A stretch of DNA of 64,000 nucleotides. Origin: Epichloe hybrida (lineage: Eukaryota; Ascomycota; Sordariomycetes; Hypocreales; Clavicipitaceae). Below, piece after piece: positions 22,480 through 35,747 of the stretch. The DNA lies in contig JAFEKR010000021.1 in the NCBI GenBank assembly GCA_019022495.1, positions 248,001 through 312,000 on the forward strand. The letters are read 5' to 3'. Position 1 is the first letter of the stretch. Each line of letters begins with the position of its first letter. Both the position numbers and the translations under genes were made by a program. Below the pieces are notes generated by a model, which saw only the letters and a program-made list of their open reading frames with translations, did no database searches and was not told where the DNA came from.

Positions 22480-23192
22480 TCAGATGATCCGCCGCCGTTT
22501 TAATATCTCCTCATACGCTTTCATCTTCTCCGTTCGGATATCGAGAGTGACAAAGATATCATCGTGCGCCCGTTTCGTATCCGCGCACTTGCCCTTCCAG
22601 TACCGACACTGATCACGCCAGTAGTCAATCTCGCCAAGAAGCTCCGACGACGGCCGGCCGCAGCTCTGCTCGAGCTGCCGCTGCAGGTGCTCGATTTTGT
22701 CCTTGAGGCCGCAGTTCTCATCGCCGAGCTCCTTCTTATCCTCTCCAGCCCGTCAATCGTCTGCTTCAGCTTGTCTTCCTCGCGGCAGTGTCTGCCCTCG
22801 TTGTTGCTGGCGTTATCCAGGGACTTGCGGAGGGCCTCGTTATCGGCTGCGAGGACGCTGATTTGTTTCTGGAGCTGCGGCACGACGACGTGGCACAGGT
22901 CGTGGGCTTCTGCTTGGGCAGCGGCGAGGCTTGCCTTCAGGGTGTTGACCTCGGCGACGAGACGACTGTTTGTGTCCTGGAGGCAGCGCTCCCGCTCTTT
23001 GATACGGTTCCATTCATCAATATGGACCTTGTAGTAGTCTCGGGTCTCGAGACAAGGGTCGTGTTTTGGTAGGTGGTGGTGATGGTGGTGCTGGTGGTGC
23101 TGGTGGCGATGGCCGTGAGAGCGGGAGCGTTTGATGGACACAAATTGGTTCTTGCCGGCTGCCGATGTTTCGATGTAGAAGCGCCTAGACAT
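22480..23192 (-). CDS. coiled-coil protein with C-terminal frameshift
   Basis: The ATG at 23192 begins MSRRFYIETSAAG. A His-rich segment follows (residues about 35-60), then a long coiled coil starting near YYKVHIDEWNRIKERE. The frame from the ATG runs into an Arg/Ser-rich chance extension after about residue 150. Moving one base at about 22738-22743 (GAGAGGATAAG, where GAGAGGGATAAG would keep frame) opens a coherent coiled-coil continuation. That continuation includes EIDYWRDQCRYWKGK and ends in LKRRRII at the stop 22480-22482. The span is 713 nt, one short of a multiple of three. No intron that repairs this was found. Function unknown; possibly related to the upstream coiled-coil gene. Confidence 0.62.
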
Positions 23193-23550
23193 GTGAGTAT
23201 CGGCTTCGGCTCTCGGCGCCGGTGTGCTCTGTTGTGCACCCACTTTGGCGGTGGTGATTCAGACTTGAGGTGGTTTTTGTTTGGTATCATAGACGGGACC
23301 GACGCTTGCGAGACCTGGCGAATGTCGCAATGAAACAAGCGGGTGTGGGTGCTCGAAAGAAAACGGCTTCTTTGAGTAAGAGGAGAGAGGTAGAGGGAGT
23401 GAGAATAGCACCAGACAATGATGGAAGAGCTTGTCTTAAAGTAGTCTGCGTGCAAGAGAAACGGGGAATGAGATGGGAATTTCATATATGATGAAGCAGG
23501 CAAGTAGGATCTCTGATGTCTTGAAACAAAATGAGGAACAAACAATACCA

Positions 23551-23552
<2 letters not shown>

Positions 23553-23585
<33 letters not shown>
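23553..23585. repeat. GA dinucleotide microsatellite
   Basis: About 16 GA units. Confidence 0.9.
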
Positions 23586-23586
<1 letters not shown>

Positions 23587-24322
23587 CACTTGGTCACTGC
23601 AGGTGATCGATGAATGAAAGAATGATATATGTAAGTGAGCGGCTTACAAGGTCACGACAAAGGAGCATGGGTTATCTATCAAAGAGGCAGCCTGGAGCAC
23701 TCCTCAGCCTGACTGACCTTGTATCATGTCTCTGGATCACCGACTGCGCGCGACGAGAATGAAGAAGCAGGCCTCTGAGAGCATTACATGGCACGCGGTC
23801 TAAGCAGATGGTCCTGATCCTGGCCTACATACAGAGCCCTTCCTGGTGGTTGTTTGTTGCACACCAGTGGCTGAGGGCGGCGGGCAGCAACTGATGCGTT
23901 CATCCGCCCGTCCGGCATGCAGCCCAGCGTCCGAAGTCTCACCTTGCTTGCTCACTTGTTATAGTCTTTTTTTGCTTCCTGTGGCTGGTAAGGCTGGGAG
24001 AAGAGGCTATGAGAACGGGTGAAAGCCGAGCTGAAAGTGAAGGGCACGAGGCTGAAAGTCATCCTCCATGTCTCTGTCTCGACTCTCGAGTGGATCGCAT
24101 CATCCGCCTTTGACTGGACGCCGCCTTTGTGCTTACGGATGACCGTCTCTTTCTCTCCATTGATCGCTGCCGCCTAGTCAGGTCTGTGCTGATGAGAAAA
24201 AAAAAAGGGAAAAAAGAACCCTTTTCGCTCCGACAAAGCAGGTGGCTCAAAGCGCGGTCGCGATGCGTCCATTGATTCCAACGGCTAAGTTGAACGGGAC
24301 GGATGCAAGAGCAGCGCAGGCA

Positions 24323-24323
24323 C

Positions 24324-24360
<37 letters not shown>
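24323..24360. repeat. 7-bp tandem repeat (GATGCGA)
   Basis: About five copies of a 7-bp unit. Confidence 0.9.
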
Positions 24361-26663
24361 CACCAAGTTAGCGTCTCGTTGGCGCCGCCGTGGGTGCGTG
24401 CAACGAAAGACGGGACATGCGGATGCATGACTGGGCTCTTGTCCAGGCGACAACTTCCTGTGGCATCGTCATTTGACAGTCCTTGATTCATAAGGCTGGC
24501 CGGTAAGCACTGATTGTGTATTTGTGAATGACGGCCCGGCCACGTGTCCAACGAAAGGGCGAGGCAACCCCATTTGCGTACATTTGCGTACAGTGCGAAG
24601 CAGCAAGCTACTGTGCTGTCACAAATCGTCGTCAACTCATTCAGGAGCCGGGAACGAATCTTGGACTGTGGACTGTGACGACATGCCAGCTCCCGAAAAT
24701 GAGTCTTTGCATCGGCGGCTGCGAGACCATCAGTCTAGACGGGAACGAGAATGCTTCATACCATCTTCACAGCATGCGACGCCATGTACAGCTATACATA
24801 TGCCTTTGTTCTCCCAAAATGAATCACATCGACATGTTACCGCAACGCGCAACGGGAGGAACGGCAACCATGGGCCCAAAGACTTTGAGTTGCAAAGAGG
24901 CGCCGGTCAGCCGCGTCTTTCCTTCCACAATATGTCGAGAGGGTTCTCAAAGTCAGACGCAGTCCGTCGACCCAACTGGTCACTGCCATGTTCCAGGCCA
25001 TTGTACGTGATGGTGTCCGAGCTCAGAAGCAACAGCTCGCAGTGAGTCTGTACCAGATCTTGCCGAGTGCTGCCGCGATACCCTCTCGAGGTACGGTTCA
25101 AACTCTCTGCGGCGAGTGTTTACAGGAAAAGCAAGAAGCTGGCTTTTTGTTGCCCTCGGACCGGCACACTTTCAGCTTTTTCTCATGCCGCAAAATGGAG
25201 AAACAGCCCAAAGACGCAAGGGCGGTTTTGATCAACATAGCAGGCTCGACTGATCTCCCAAGAGATACTTCGTGCAGCCCTTCCCTCGGGTATACGAAGT
25301 GGGAGTCGACTGCACAGTCACACCGTGATGGTGAAGTATACGCATAGCAGTGCTGTAAGATATCAAGCAGTGGACGCAAGGGATGACACTACCTCATTGT
25401 GCGTCATGCGTCATGCGATGCGTGCATCTCAAATATTCCGTGATTGGAATTCGTTGTGCTGACTGGGGCATCGCTGATGATACACGACTGATAACGAAGA
25501 AGTCTAGGACCATGGCCAAGAAAGGCTAATGACCGCTCACGCCTCAAATCGACGCCACAGGTCAGGTCAGACACCGGTTCCCGAGTCCCCAAGTTTTTAC
25601 TCATGTCGTACAAAGCAGATTCGACCCATTTGGAAAACCCTTCAATCTTGCATCGCCCCGCTTCAGAGATTGTGGGATTTGGGAACTTGGACGGCAGGAA
25701 CGATGTATGGAGCTGGTCCCTGGACAAGGGGGAAGGAAGGGGAAGGAGGGGGAAGGAAGGCGCACTCCCGAGTCCCAGACAAGGATGAGGTCATTTCCCC
25801 CTCTCGCATCTGCTCGAGAATACATAGAAACGTAGAAATGCCAATGTCCGTCCACGATGCGATGCCTTCATTTTCTACCGCGACCTGCCGGATCCGTCCA
25901 CATGACCCACGCCTTCGGCCGCCGGCTTGACCTTTTCTTGTTTCTCTGTCTCATGGCGCTCCACTCACACCAAACACCAAACCAACCGCGCCGGACCAAC
26001 CACATCGCGGCCGCCACCGACTCGGGACTCGGGAGAACAACGTCAGGTCTGACAGCGCGCGGCCCTCCGCAGGCCGCCGCGCCGGAGCCAAAGGGCATCA
26101 CTGTGCTTATACCAGACTGAAATGGCGATGGAATGGCGATTTAGTGGGCGGGAGCAAGACTTGGTCGAGATTAGGCGCAGCTGACTCGCATCACAGGACC
26201 ACCAAGGTACGTAATGGCCTTGTGCAACTTGGGCCAGATAATACCGTATTGGCAGGCAACGAGAGAAAGTCCATGATGCTTTTCCAGGGTGTCTGACCAG
26301 GATAGCGCTCTGGGGTTTGCCATCTCTTCTCGGTGGGTACGGAGTACTGCACATGCATCGCAGTAGGTACTGAACAGATGGATCGTGCCATCATCCATGC
26401 ATGCCATGTGTAACTGCCAGTCCGCGATAAAGGCTTCCCTCAGGTAATCAAACGGCGGGCATCCGGAAACGAGCTCCTGAACTTGGTTTTTCTTGCCTCA
26501 AGCCACTAAAATCCCCACACACTGCTCCCTCCTCTTATTCCCCCGCAATTCAACGTTTTCTTCCTTGAACCTGCCTACATTGCCTCGTCAAGGGAACTGG
26601 TATCCCGAGTTTTCTCCCAGGCCACACAAGCAGATCATCAACAATTTGGAACACACGCACGAA

Positions 26664-27342
26664 ATGGGTTCCCAAGGCACCACCATTCAACCAGAGGGCG
26701 AGGCCCATTCCTGGTGCAGAGACAACTTTTTCCTCACCACAGATAAGACGTATCTTGACCCAAAAGCCGTCAACGATATCTTCCGATCAGACCTCATGTG
26801 GTGGAATGACCCGCTCGAGATGAAGCAGATGCGCAAGATGCTCGACAACTGCCTGACCTTGTCGCTCTTTCACGTACCCGATACAGAAGAGGAAATGAAG
26901 AGTGAGTAGCGCCATTCTGCCACTGTCTAAGTCTTCTTTTACTCGCGTAAGCCAAAATCCTCGTTTCCAACATGTCTGACGCTTTCCCAATGGTCTAGAA
27001 AACGATGGCATGCCTCGCCACGTGAGCGGACCAAACTTCAGAATGATCGGCCTGGCGCGAATCGTCACTGACTACGTCACATTCGCTTATCTCACCGATG
27101 TCTTCATAATGGAAGAGTTCCAGCGCCGTGGTCTCGCGTCGTGGATGATGCGTGCCCTCAAACAGCTCGTCGATGGATGGCCAAACCTGCGCGGACTCAT
27201 GCTCATGACCCATGATCAAGCAACCGCTCGCATGTATCAACGAACCTTGGGTGCCGTCGATTTCGAGAAGGGCCCTTCGGCCGGGCTGGTGATGCTTGAG
27301 ATGGGCGGCAAGGGACAGAAAGATGTGCCAGCAGGTCATTAG
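26664..27342 (+). CDS. GNAT-family N-acetyltransferase
   Basis: Predicted acetyl-CoA dependent N-acetyltransferase of unknown substrate. Exons are 26664-26901 and 26999-27342, giving 193 residues; the junction is GTGAGT to TCTAG and keeps phase (Lys80). The acetyl-CoA-binding motif A is visible around residues 112-132, with DVFIMEEFQRRGLASWMM and the loop Q121-R-R-G-L-A126. After it come the usual ARMYQRTLGAVDF segment (motif B, aromatic plus GA) and a short tail. The ATG at 26664 is preferred; an in-frame ATG at 26493 would add a low-complexity stretch more likely to be 5' UTR. It converges with TRM7 237 bp away. Confidence 0.85.
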
Positions 27343-27579
27343 GCTCGGTCGCTGAAACGAAGAGGGAAGTATCGAAACGATGACGAACCATTCCTGAGCA
27401 TTCCTCACATACTTGTTGTTCTGCTGGTTCTTTTCCAGGTGGTGTTTGTCTCTTTTTCCTCTAGAGCGATTGGGGAAACTTGCATATTTAGATTCAGTTT
27501 GGCATCGTGGACTTGCCCCCCCCCCCCCTTGTCCTTCCCTTCTTCATTCTCCAACTCCATTGTCTCTTTCTGTTTTGGT

Positions 27580-29040
27580 TTACCGTACAGTCTTGGACTG
27601 CGCGGCTCGCAGTTCCACAGCACGTTTGTACGGCGGCGCAATGGGGGGCTGCACAGGGTCCAAGGAGACATAGTCCTCAGGGAGCACGTAGGAAGCATCG
27701 GAATCAAAAGCCGATAAATCTCCGCAAGAAATGAAGGGTGCAATCCATCGGGTGCTCTTGTCACTGCCAGTAGTGGTGGTCGTGTTGGCCAGATTGTCTG
27801 TCTCATCATCATCATGGTAAAGTTCGATTTCCGTGATGCCAGCATTGCCATTGCCCATGAACCCAAGCCCCGGCTGGGGAATGCAATCCCACGCGCCCGT
27901 GTCTGTATTCTGCATTCGCGTCTGAGCAACCATGGGCAACTGTAGCTCCCTCTCCTTGACCATGGCATCCAGCCGCTCTCCCACACCCAGCGGCTTCTCC
28001 AGACTGGCCTTGAAACCCGGCGGCGGTCTAAAGTTCAAGCACACGATGAAGGCCTCCATACTGCTCGCCCTCGAGCTCCTCGGCTTAGCCACCACGACGG
28101 TTTCGAAAAAGATCTTGAGCTGCGCATACAGCACATCCACATTCCTGCCCCTGAAAATCTTGGCCACAAACTTGCCGCCCGGCTTCAGCACACAGAGGGC
28201 CAAGTTGAGCGCCGCAAAGAGCAGCTGGCTCTGCACATAGATGTCCAGGTCGTGCAGGCCCGTCACGTCGGGCGCGCCATCGCTCAGCACCAAGTCCACC
28301 GGGTGCGAAGCCTCGGCCTTTACCTCCCCCGCGCCCCCCTCGCCGTGACCCTCGTCGTCGCGACCCTCGTCGCGATCCGCGTCAAGGGCCCTCAGCAGCA
28401 GCGGCACCGTGGCAGGGTGCGTAATGTCGGCCCGCAGGGTGGTGATTCCTTGCAGCGGCGAAATGGGCTGCAGATCAACAGCCACGATCTTGACGCGGTC
28501 CCTCGGGCGGGACGCCTCGTGCTGCGAGGCAATCGTCTCGTCGAGCGAGTCGTCGAGCGACGGCGGCGCTGCGTCGGACGAGGGGAACACGGAGAGCATG
28601 CGTCTCCGGAGGCGCGCCTCCTGGTCGTGCCAGCTTTGGAGGCCGAGGGGCTGGTTCTGGATGAGGATCCGAGAGAGGACTTGCGACCAGGAGCCTGGGG
28701 CGGCGCAGAGGTCGACTACGCGGGAGACGTGGGCGAATAGATTGAACTCTGGGGTTTGTTTCGGTCTGATTAGCTGGGGGTTTTTTTTTAAATACTCCCT
28801 TTACACCATCCCGAGAATCGGGACAGAGGAGAGGGAAGGAAGGAATATGTGATAGTCTTCGAGCGCCATCGTTTTTCCTTGGAAGGATGCTAGCTGTTCT
28901 GTATTGTGTTCTGGGTTAGGGATCTCTTTTTTTTTACCTTCGTCCAGCTGGAGAAGCTTAAAGGCGCTTCGGGCCCGCCATCCTTGCTCTTTAGCAAGGC
29001 GGTAGTATGCGTCGCGCTTGTCTTTGGAGGATTTTCCCAT
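27580..29040 (-). CDS. TRM7: tRNA 2'-O-ribose methyltransferase Trm7 (FTSJ1)
   Basis: Methylates the riboses at positions 32 and 34 of the anticodon loop of tRNA-Phe, Trp and Leu. Exons are 28938-29040 and 27580-28748, giving 423 residues. The 189-bp intron is long for this window; splicing restores LDE-EFNLF. The N-terminus [24 protein letters not shown] is diagnostic, followed by Lys28 of the catalytic K-D-K-E set, the SAM motif [11 protein letters not shown] near residue 45, and the catalytic Asp in [17 protein letters not shown]. The catalytic Lys is in [11 protein letters not shown]. Two insertions (a Ser/Asp-rich one after LSVFPSS and an acidic Gly-rich one near DADRDEG) enlarge the Rossmann fold compared with the compact yeast enzyme. 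Confidence 0.93.
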
Positions 29041-29315
29041 TGCGATCTGCAGTTGGGGTCCTGCGGACGGGCACGTTGGCGGGAAAGGTGATGTTGGTTG
29101 AGGGGCGAGGTTTCATGAGAAGTGATGCGATGCGATGCCCCTCCATGTCCCGCCCCACCTTGCTTGGATTTGACTCAACATTGGAGATGCTCGACTTTGT
29201 TCAATACTACATGACGAGATGGGGCCGTTTCTCTAGATGGAAAAAAAACATGGGGGAAAATACTTTGAGTGAGCTTGGATAAATCCTGTTGACGACGTCC
29301 CTTGTCTATCCATGT

Positions 29316-32300
29316 CTATGCAATGCCCAACTCCCCCCCCACTACCTCCAACGCTTCTCCCAGCGACTTCAAAATCACATCGTCTCTTCCAACCCCCAAT
29401 GCTCTTACCAACAGCGGATACAGCTGCAGTAAATGCTTCTTTCTCTCTCCCTTGGCCTTCTCCAATGACGGGATAGCCTCGCCGCGGCTCTCCAGCTCTA
29501 TCAACTTTGTCAATGTCCAAATCAGCTCCTTGCGTTGGCTTAGAGGCTGCGGCATGTGCCCCCTCAACGGTTGGTCGGCGACATAGGCGCGAATGGTAAA
29601 GGCGCACCGGAGAATGAAAAATGGCGCCGCGGTGCTGGCGATGCGGTTGCGCAAGGCGTGCGCGTCGTCGCTCACAGGGCCCTCTTTGGTCTTTCTGCAT
29701 TTGGGCGAGGCCCCGAACCTGACTTCTTCGAAGGCGGGAGATTTCTCATCGTCGTCCCGGGCAGAAACGAGAGCGAACAACTCTTCAAAAGCAACATATG
29801 CCATAGCTCTTCTCCTAGTTGGCGACGCAGATGCTGTGCGACCTGGTCTGGGTGTATACAGTGAAGGGAGTCCGAATTCATTGCCTTCCTCCGAGAACTC
29901 TCGCTCTGCAGGTGTGAAATCGTGCATCACCGAGTTCCTGAAGAGGCTTGCAGCATATGTCTTTCGCGCTTCATCGGGGATGTTTCCAGCACCCAGGGCG
30001 GGAATCATCAGTTTTCGTAACTTGTAGAATGACGATATGTCAAAGCGCTCGTCTTCTTCCAAAGCTGCGCTCGTGGGAGCGTCACGACACTGAGCGCTGA
30101 GAATGCCGTCCGCCAGGTCTACCACTGCCATCCAGATTTCTTGGACTTTCTGGCGAGAGATTCCTAGAGCATTTATTTGAGGAAGAGTGCCATCTAGGAT
30201 GGACAGCGCAGACGTCGTTGCAAGTCGCCATGGCTGCACTGATTTCGTAACGATGGGGAAGCCGTATTTCAGGGCAACGGGTCGATGAAGAGCTGCCAAG
30301 GCTTCTGAAAATACCCCACTGTCGTATATACCCTTCTCAGCAGCATGGCGGAGGATAACCTTTTCAAGGAATTGCATGCTGCATTTGGACATTGCCACGT
30401 AGGTGCGTTTTGAACCGGATGTGAAGAGCTCCCGGTTGTACGCCATCGTGATGAGCTGGGAGACCTGCTTGATGATGGCAGATGGAACACCATCAACATC
30501 CGTCCTGATCATTTCTACAGCAGCCAGAACTTGGCTCTGGAGATTTGTGGTGTGCTCGATATCCTGGGCAAAAGTGCCCATGGTTTCTTCTTCGACCGCC
30601 TGTCGTAGCAACGTCAGCATACGCTCAACGTTACCTGCGGTGAGATCTGCCTGAATCAGTCTGTAGACCTCTCTCAATGCTGCTACGTATGCCACCAGAC
30701 AGTTCTGGTTATCTTCACTCCTGCCTTGCACGAGTTTCGAAGTTGGGATGCCTCTGGCCCACAGATCCCACGCAAATTGAACGGTGGTCTTGTTGAACAC
30801 CGGTTGCTTGTCCGCTCTCGTTTGAGAGAGAACATGGCTCAAGGCTTTGAACGTAGCTGTGTTGATGTCTAGTACATTGAAGTCGAGTAAAGTTGCAAAG
30901 TGTTGGAGCAATTCTCGCCATAGTCTGTCGAAAGCCGAATGAGACGTCAGAACATCAATGTGATTGGCGAGGAGTGCCGAGACACCATCGAGTATCACAA
31001 CGGCAGTGCCGTGCCAATCTGCCCGATCTCTCTCGTTGAGTTCGTCGCTGCCGGATGTAGCGGCTCGTAGTTCTCCCACTAATGACGTAAACAGCTTGAA
31101 AATCACCGACTTGGTGCATATTGACCAAGCTTCTGGGCTGAGTCGGTCCCCGTAGGCATCGAATATTCTCAAAAGAGTCTGAATGGCCGAGTTCCGCAAG
31201 TCGAGCCTCCCATCCGAAGTCACTGCTGCAAGTCTCAGAAGCAACAGCATCCATAGCGCAGCATCAGATCCTTTCTGGGTATGATCTGCTGCCTTCTTCT
31301 CCAGCTCTGACCCGTCAGAGGTCTGCACGAGTCCTGCAGTGATTGCCAATGTGTTTGCTTTCGAGGACAGGAAATCAGATAGCAGCCAGAAGAATGTTAT
31401 AGTCTAAAGCCATGTTAGCAAAAACAGCTTTACCCCTTCGTCGCACTACTACATAGACTCACGGTGAGCGCAATGTTGAGATCGTCATCCTGAGAGCAGA
31501 ATTTGTACAAGGTGTCTACTAGGATTAAGAAGCAAGAATTGGGAAGAGATGAAAGAAAATCCGAACAGATGAGCTGCAGCGACCCGAATGCTGAGCGAGT
31601 CAGCTTGGGTGATCTCGTGGAAAGCAGCCCAGCTTCCGAGTATTTCTTCTGTTCCTGCGTAGTCTGGACTGGTGAAAATACGCTGCCAATGATTTCAAAC
31701 GCAATATCCCAGCCGCTGACGAGGGTTTCGCCGCAACCCTCCATTATACTCTTTAGTCCTTCAAGAATAATCCGGTGAACATCAATGTCCGTGGCGACAC
31801 TGGAAACTAGTGCAGAGCGCACATTTTTGTTAAGAGCTTCCAAGGCGTCTCGTAGCGATATCAACAATCGCATTTGGACTTCGCCTCTGCTTTCCTCTGG
31901 TATCGATGAACTTGCCGTGGCGGCCTCTAGAGCCAGCCGGGATAGAATTTCCGCTGCCCTAACCCTTACAGCAGATTCGAGGACCGGGGAATCCAGAGTA
32001 TGAATGATCTCTTCTGTGAGAACAGTCCACCCAGAAGCACTAGGAGCATCCATCAACAGCCTCTCCAAATTCACAGAAGCAATATCGCCCAGTTTGGCGA
32101 GTGCAAACATAAATTCTTGATTTGACGATGTGGAAGCGGGACTTGAGAAGCTCAGTAGTCGATGATTTCCATGGCCTGATATTTTCTGTGATTCACCTGG
32201 TGATGGTGATGGTGATGTTGGGTCGCTCGCTTCTATTCTTTCTGGGGCTAGTTTCTCCAAAAGCCTACACACTGCATTAACCACTTCCACAAACGAAGCG

Positions 32301-34824
32301 TTAGGGAAGTCGACGGTGCTCTCGATGAGCCTCGTGGCCGCGGTTTCGACAGATCTTATCTCAGTATTGAAATTAGCCATCAACGCATCGCTGTCCAGTG
32401 CTTGGTCTGCCGACCGACCAATCGACGGAGTCCGACCCGGGGTTTTGCCTGTTGAAAACAGAATAAAGTCTGCTTGTTGAAGTGTCTCAAAAACAATACC
32501 CCATGCAGGGCCCAGAGTTGGTCCCAGGGCGATGCCTAGGTTGAGAAGTGCTCGCAAGCACAAAAGATTTCGGGTATTAAGAGACCCGGCACTAATATCG
32601 AAAGATGGCTGCCGTTGCCTTTCAGCAGCAGGAGAGCCAGGGTTCAAGCTCTCGACGCTCAATAGGCCGCGGGCATTGCTCAGGAGACTGTTTGTGGTGT
32701 CTGAAGGGGCGCTGGGCGTTGTCGGGCGCGGCTGCCCAGCGTTCAGACAGGCAGTGAGAAGATTGTGAGGCACAGCAGATTTGCCAAGCGTTGTTAAGAA
32801 AGCATCCCTGGGAGTATTCAGTTGAAGTAAGCCAGACACATGCGCAAACCTTTGGAACGACCGGACCAGGCCGTGATAATACTCTGAATCCAATGAGGCG
32901 TACAAGAAAGTAGAGAACGTGGCGAGTATGGCGGGCCAACACTCATCAACGAGAGCAGCACATATTTTCACATCTTTGTGCATAGCATGGTCTTGCATGT
33001 GAAGCGGATTGACGGGTACTGTGTTCTTTTTGAACGACGTTGCTCGTTCTCGTCCACTTTGCGTCCTCCCTCCTGGCGCCGGAGAATCTCGACCTTCGTG
33101 TTTGGAGGCTTTGCGGCGGTTGCGGCTCTCGGTTGGAACTGTCAGGGGCAGAATGAATTTCGCCAGGCCATCAGACAAGGATGACAGACAGGACAGAATC
33201 AGACTGTATACGTATGACTCTGGGATCGACGGCGGATCCGTCTTATCGAGTTGATCGATACAAGGAACGCGGATAGAACTCCATTGTGTGCTGATGCCTA
33301 CATGAGAAGCCTCGGATCCCATAGCTCCGCTAATGATACCACTCATTCCGGCTTCTAGCATGGCATGATCCGTCGGTGTGCCCGAAGTATTCGATGCCTC
33401 CATCATAGGAATCGTGGATTGATGGCCAAGGCCAATCACTGCAGGCTTCTCTGTGCTAAGACGAACAAAGGTAGCTGCAAGAGTCTTGATGACATTTCTC
33501 CCATTCTTTTGTGCATCGTAAAGGGAATATATTTTCCGAATCAGTGCAAAGTCACCGAATACGCCTCTGAGGAGCTCCATGCAGAGGGCTCTCTTCCATA
33601 ACGCGGAATCTTGGTCAAGCAGGTGGATGAGGATGTCGAGTGCATCACCACATTCGTCCGGAAGGATATCGATATGTCTTCGAAGCATCGTATAGAGAAT
33701 ACGAACAAGTCTCACCGTCGATGCAAAGGATGGTTTCCCTTTCAGTGCACTAACAATCAATGGCATTGCTCTAATACGAAGAACCTGAGCTTGTTCGGGA
33801 TGCGTGGAGAAAACAGATGCATGATTTGTAATCACCGATTCGATCAGTTCCAGGCCGAAGGTTTGAGGCAGGTTTGAGAATCTCAAGAACTCGGGCCGTT
33901 GGTTCTCCGTCATGAGACACAGGTCATTGAAGATCTGCCTTGTGGTCAGCACGCGCTGTCATCACCAAGGGTCTAGGAGTTCCCTACTCGGTATGCATCA
34001 AGAGCAGCAGCGTGGAGCTGGATTGATCCAGTCGCTGAAGGCACTTCTCCAGCTATAGGCGAGCCCGAACCATTTTCTGAAGAAACCATGCATTAGCCTG
34101 AACACTGTTTGGTACGTAGCCAGTCCTCTGAGACTCACTGTCCTCGGAAACCACCTTGTCGAATACGGAAACCACCAGCTGCTGCAGCGTTGCAGCACTT
34201 GTGTTGTTTACAATCGCATTCTTGCTGCTTTGCAAAATAAAGCAGATATTCAACGCCGTCACCAACAGGTCCCCCTTTAATCCAGACGAGTAGTTCTGTA
34301 AAAAAGACGGCAGAGCTTGCAATATCTTTAGCTGAACATCCAAGCCAGCCGAGGACGCTTGCATCAACGCCTCGAGAACTTGGTCAAGCTTTGCCTCGGG
34401 CAAGGCGCGGGCAACGATCAGGCGCTGCAGACAGACGATGGCGATGCTGGTAAATTTCGCGTTCTTGGTGCCACATGCTATGATAAAGGGATTGACAAAG
34501 CTGGATTTCTGTGATAGCACTGTCATCAGGCTCGTTAGCAGAGTAGCTTGATAATGAATGATGTCGCCATCTTGGGCAGTCACCAAGAACTTCATACATT
34601 CTGGGGCAGTTTGCTCGGTCACGTTGCCAAGCTGCTTGAGCTCTTCCAAAGACTTTTCAGCAGCCTACATACTATCCCGTTAGTCACCGATTTCTGTTTT
34701 TCATTTCTAAAATGACTCTGAAAACGTTGTGCACGCAAACGCATACCTGTCTCAAGTCATTATGCTTCCTCCTACTCTCCTGGACGAGATTCGCTAGCTC
34801 CGTGGCTAGCAGCTGAGTCGTCAT
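29316..34824 (-). CDS. MON2: endosomal/Golgi trafficking protein Mon2
   Basis: Large peripheral membrane scaffold related to Arf-GEF (BIG/Sec7) flanking regions but without a Sec7 domain. It acts with Dop1 and Neo1 in Golgi-endosome recycling. Five exons: 34747-34824, 34139-34664, 33988-34076, 31463-33934 and 29316-31403. All junctions are GT-AG, phases agree, and the product is 1,750 residues. The N-terminus MTTQLLATELANLVQESRRKHNDLRQ and the following DCB-like region (SLEELKQL) match the family. Exon 4 carries FSNLPQTFGLELIESV and the conserved HPEQAQVLRIRAMPLIVSAL segment. The C-terminus ends in LLQLYPLLVRALGVG. No frameshift in over 5 kb of coding sequence. It lies 275 bp upstream of TRM7 on the same strand and diverges from PRS. 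Confidence 0.93.
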
Positions 34825-35747
34825 GTTGGACTGTCCAGCCCGGCAAACCCCCCATACAAGCGCATGTAGAGTTGTTTACCGCCCATATAGTTTTTTGCAG
34901 TGAATGAAGAAAACGGTTGCTATTTTCTTCAACATGAGCTTGGCCAGGAATAGTTGTTGAAGTCGTTTTGCTGAAACGCGCCAAGGACGTGGCAGGTTAA
35001 ATGCCCCACTATGTCGTGCAGTTTCGAGCTGATTGATTGGACTACGTGTAATCGCAATAGCTGACTCATCTCTTAGTCTTTGCCAAGCCAAGATGCTTTA
35101 AGGCAGCATAGTTAAATGTGATGCGAAGTTGTAGGAAGGATTAAAACATTCTATGCACTTTGTTCTAATGCAGTTGTATCTTTGGTGCCTGTTGATTTAT
35201 TTTTATAGGACCACATTGTTCACGAACGACTCGATTAAATGTACCTAACACGTATTCATTCATTTGTTGCTTAGTGTGCATTTGCTAGTTTCACAAGGCT
35301 CCTGATATTAGGACTCCTACTTGCATAGGGACGGAGACTGAGAATAGATCGTACGCATTGCAACTACTTATCTATTCTAGGCTACCTAAGAAGGGAAGAA
35401 AAGAGGTTACAAAAGAGAGAATTCCGCACGATTATATCAAGGGCGCGGGTAATATTGACCGTGTCTACATAAGGAGATAGTTAGCCCGCGCGTACATGTA
35501 GGCGCGCGGACCCCACAGGTGGACCCGCAATCCGGCCCCGCGCTTGTGGTTACGTGACCCACACGCAATCTTTTCTTTCCCTTTTAAACGCCTCGGCTTC
35601 TAACCTCTTTCTTCCTTCCTTTCTTCCGTAGTCTAGAATAGAAGTGTAACAGCGATACTATTCTTCAGGCTCACAACGTTACGACCCTGATAGACACCAA
35701 CAGTCTTCCTTTGCGACTGCCCTCACCCCGCCACAGATTCCACGGCA
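34825..35747. other. divergent region MON2 / PRS
   Basis: 923 bp between divergent start codons. 35100-35460 is AT-rich without a gene. A CTTTTAAACG (TATA-like) is at about 35580, and a CT-rich leader follows before the PRS start. Confidence 0.5.

Larger units (their letters stand above)
23193..26663. other. gene-poor stretch, about 3.5 kb
   Basis: Several open frames of 60-170 residues exist on both strands, but none shows recognisable domains or plausible codon structure. The stretch carries a GA microsatellite (23553-23585), a GATGCGA repeat (24323-24360), a duplicated TTTGCGTACA near 24575-24592, GGAAGGGG repeats near 25731-25760 and one exact TACGGAGTA at 26338-26346. Confidence 0.45.

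Noticed and set aside
25086..25120. T-loop-like GGTTCAAAC suggesting a second tRNA
   Set aside because: No pairing T stem, acceptor stem or D arm could be built around it.
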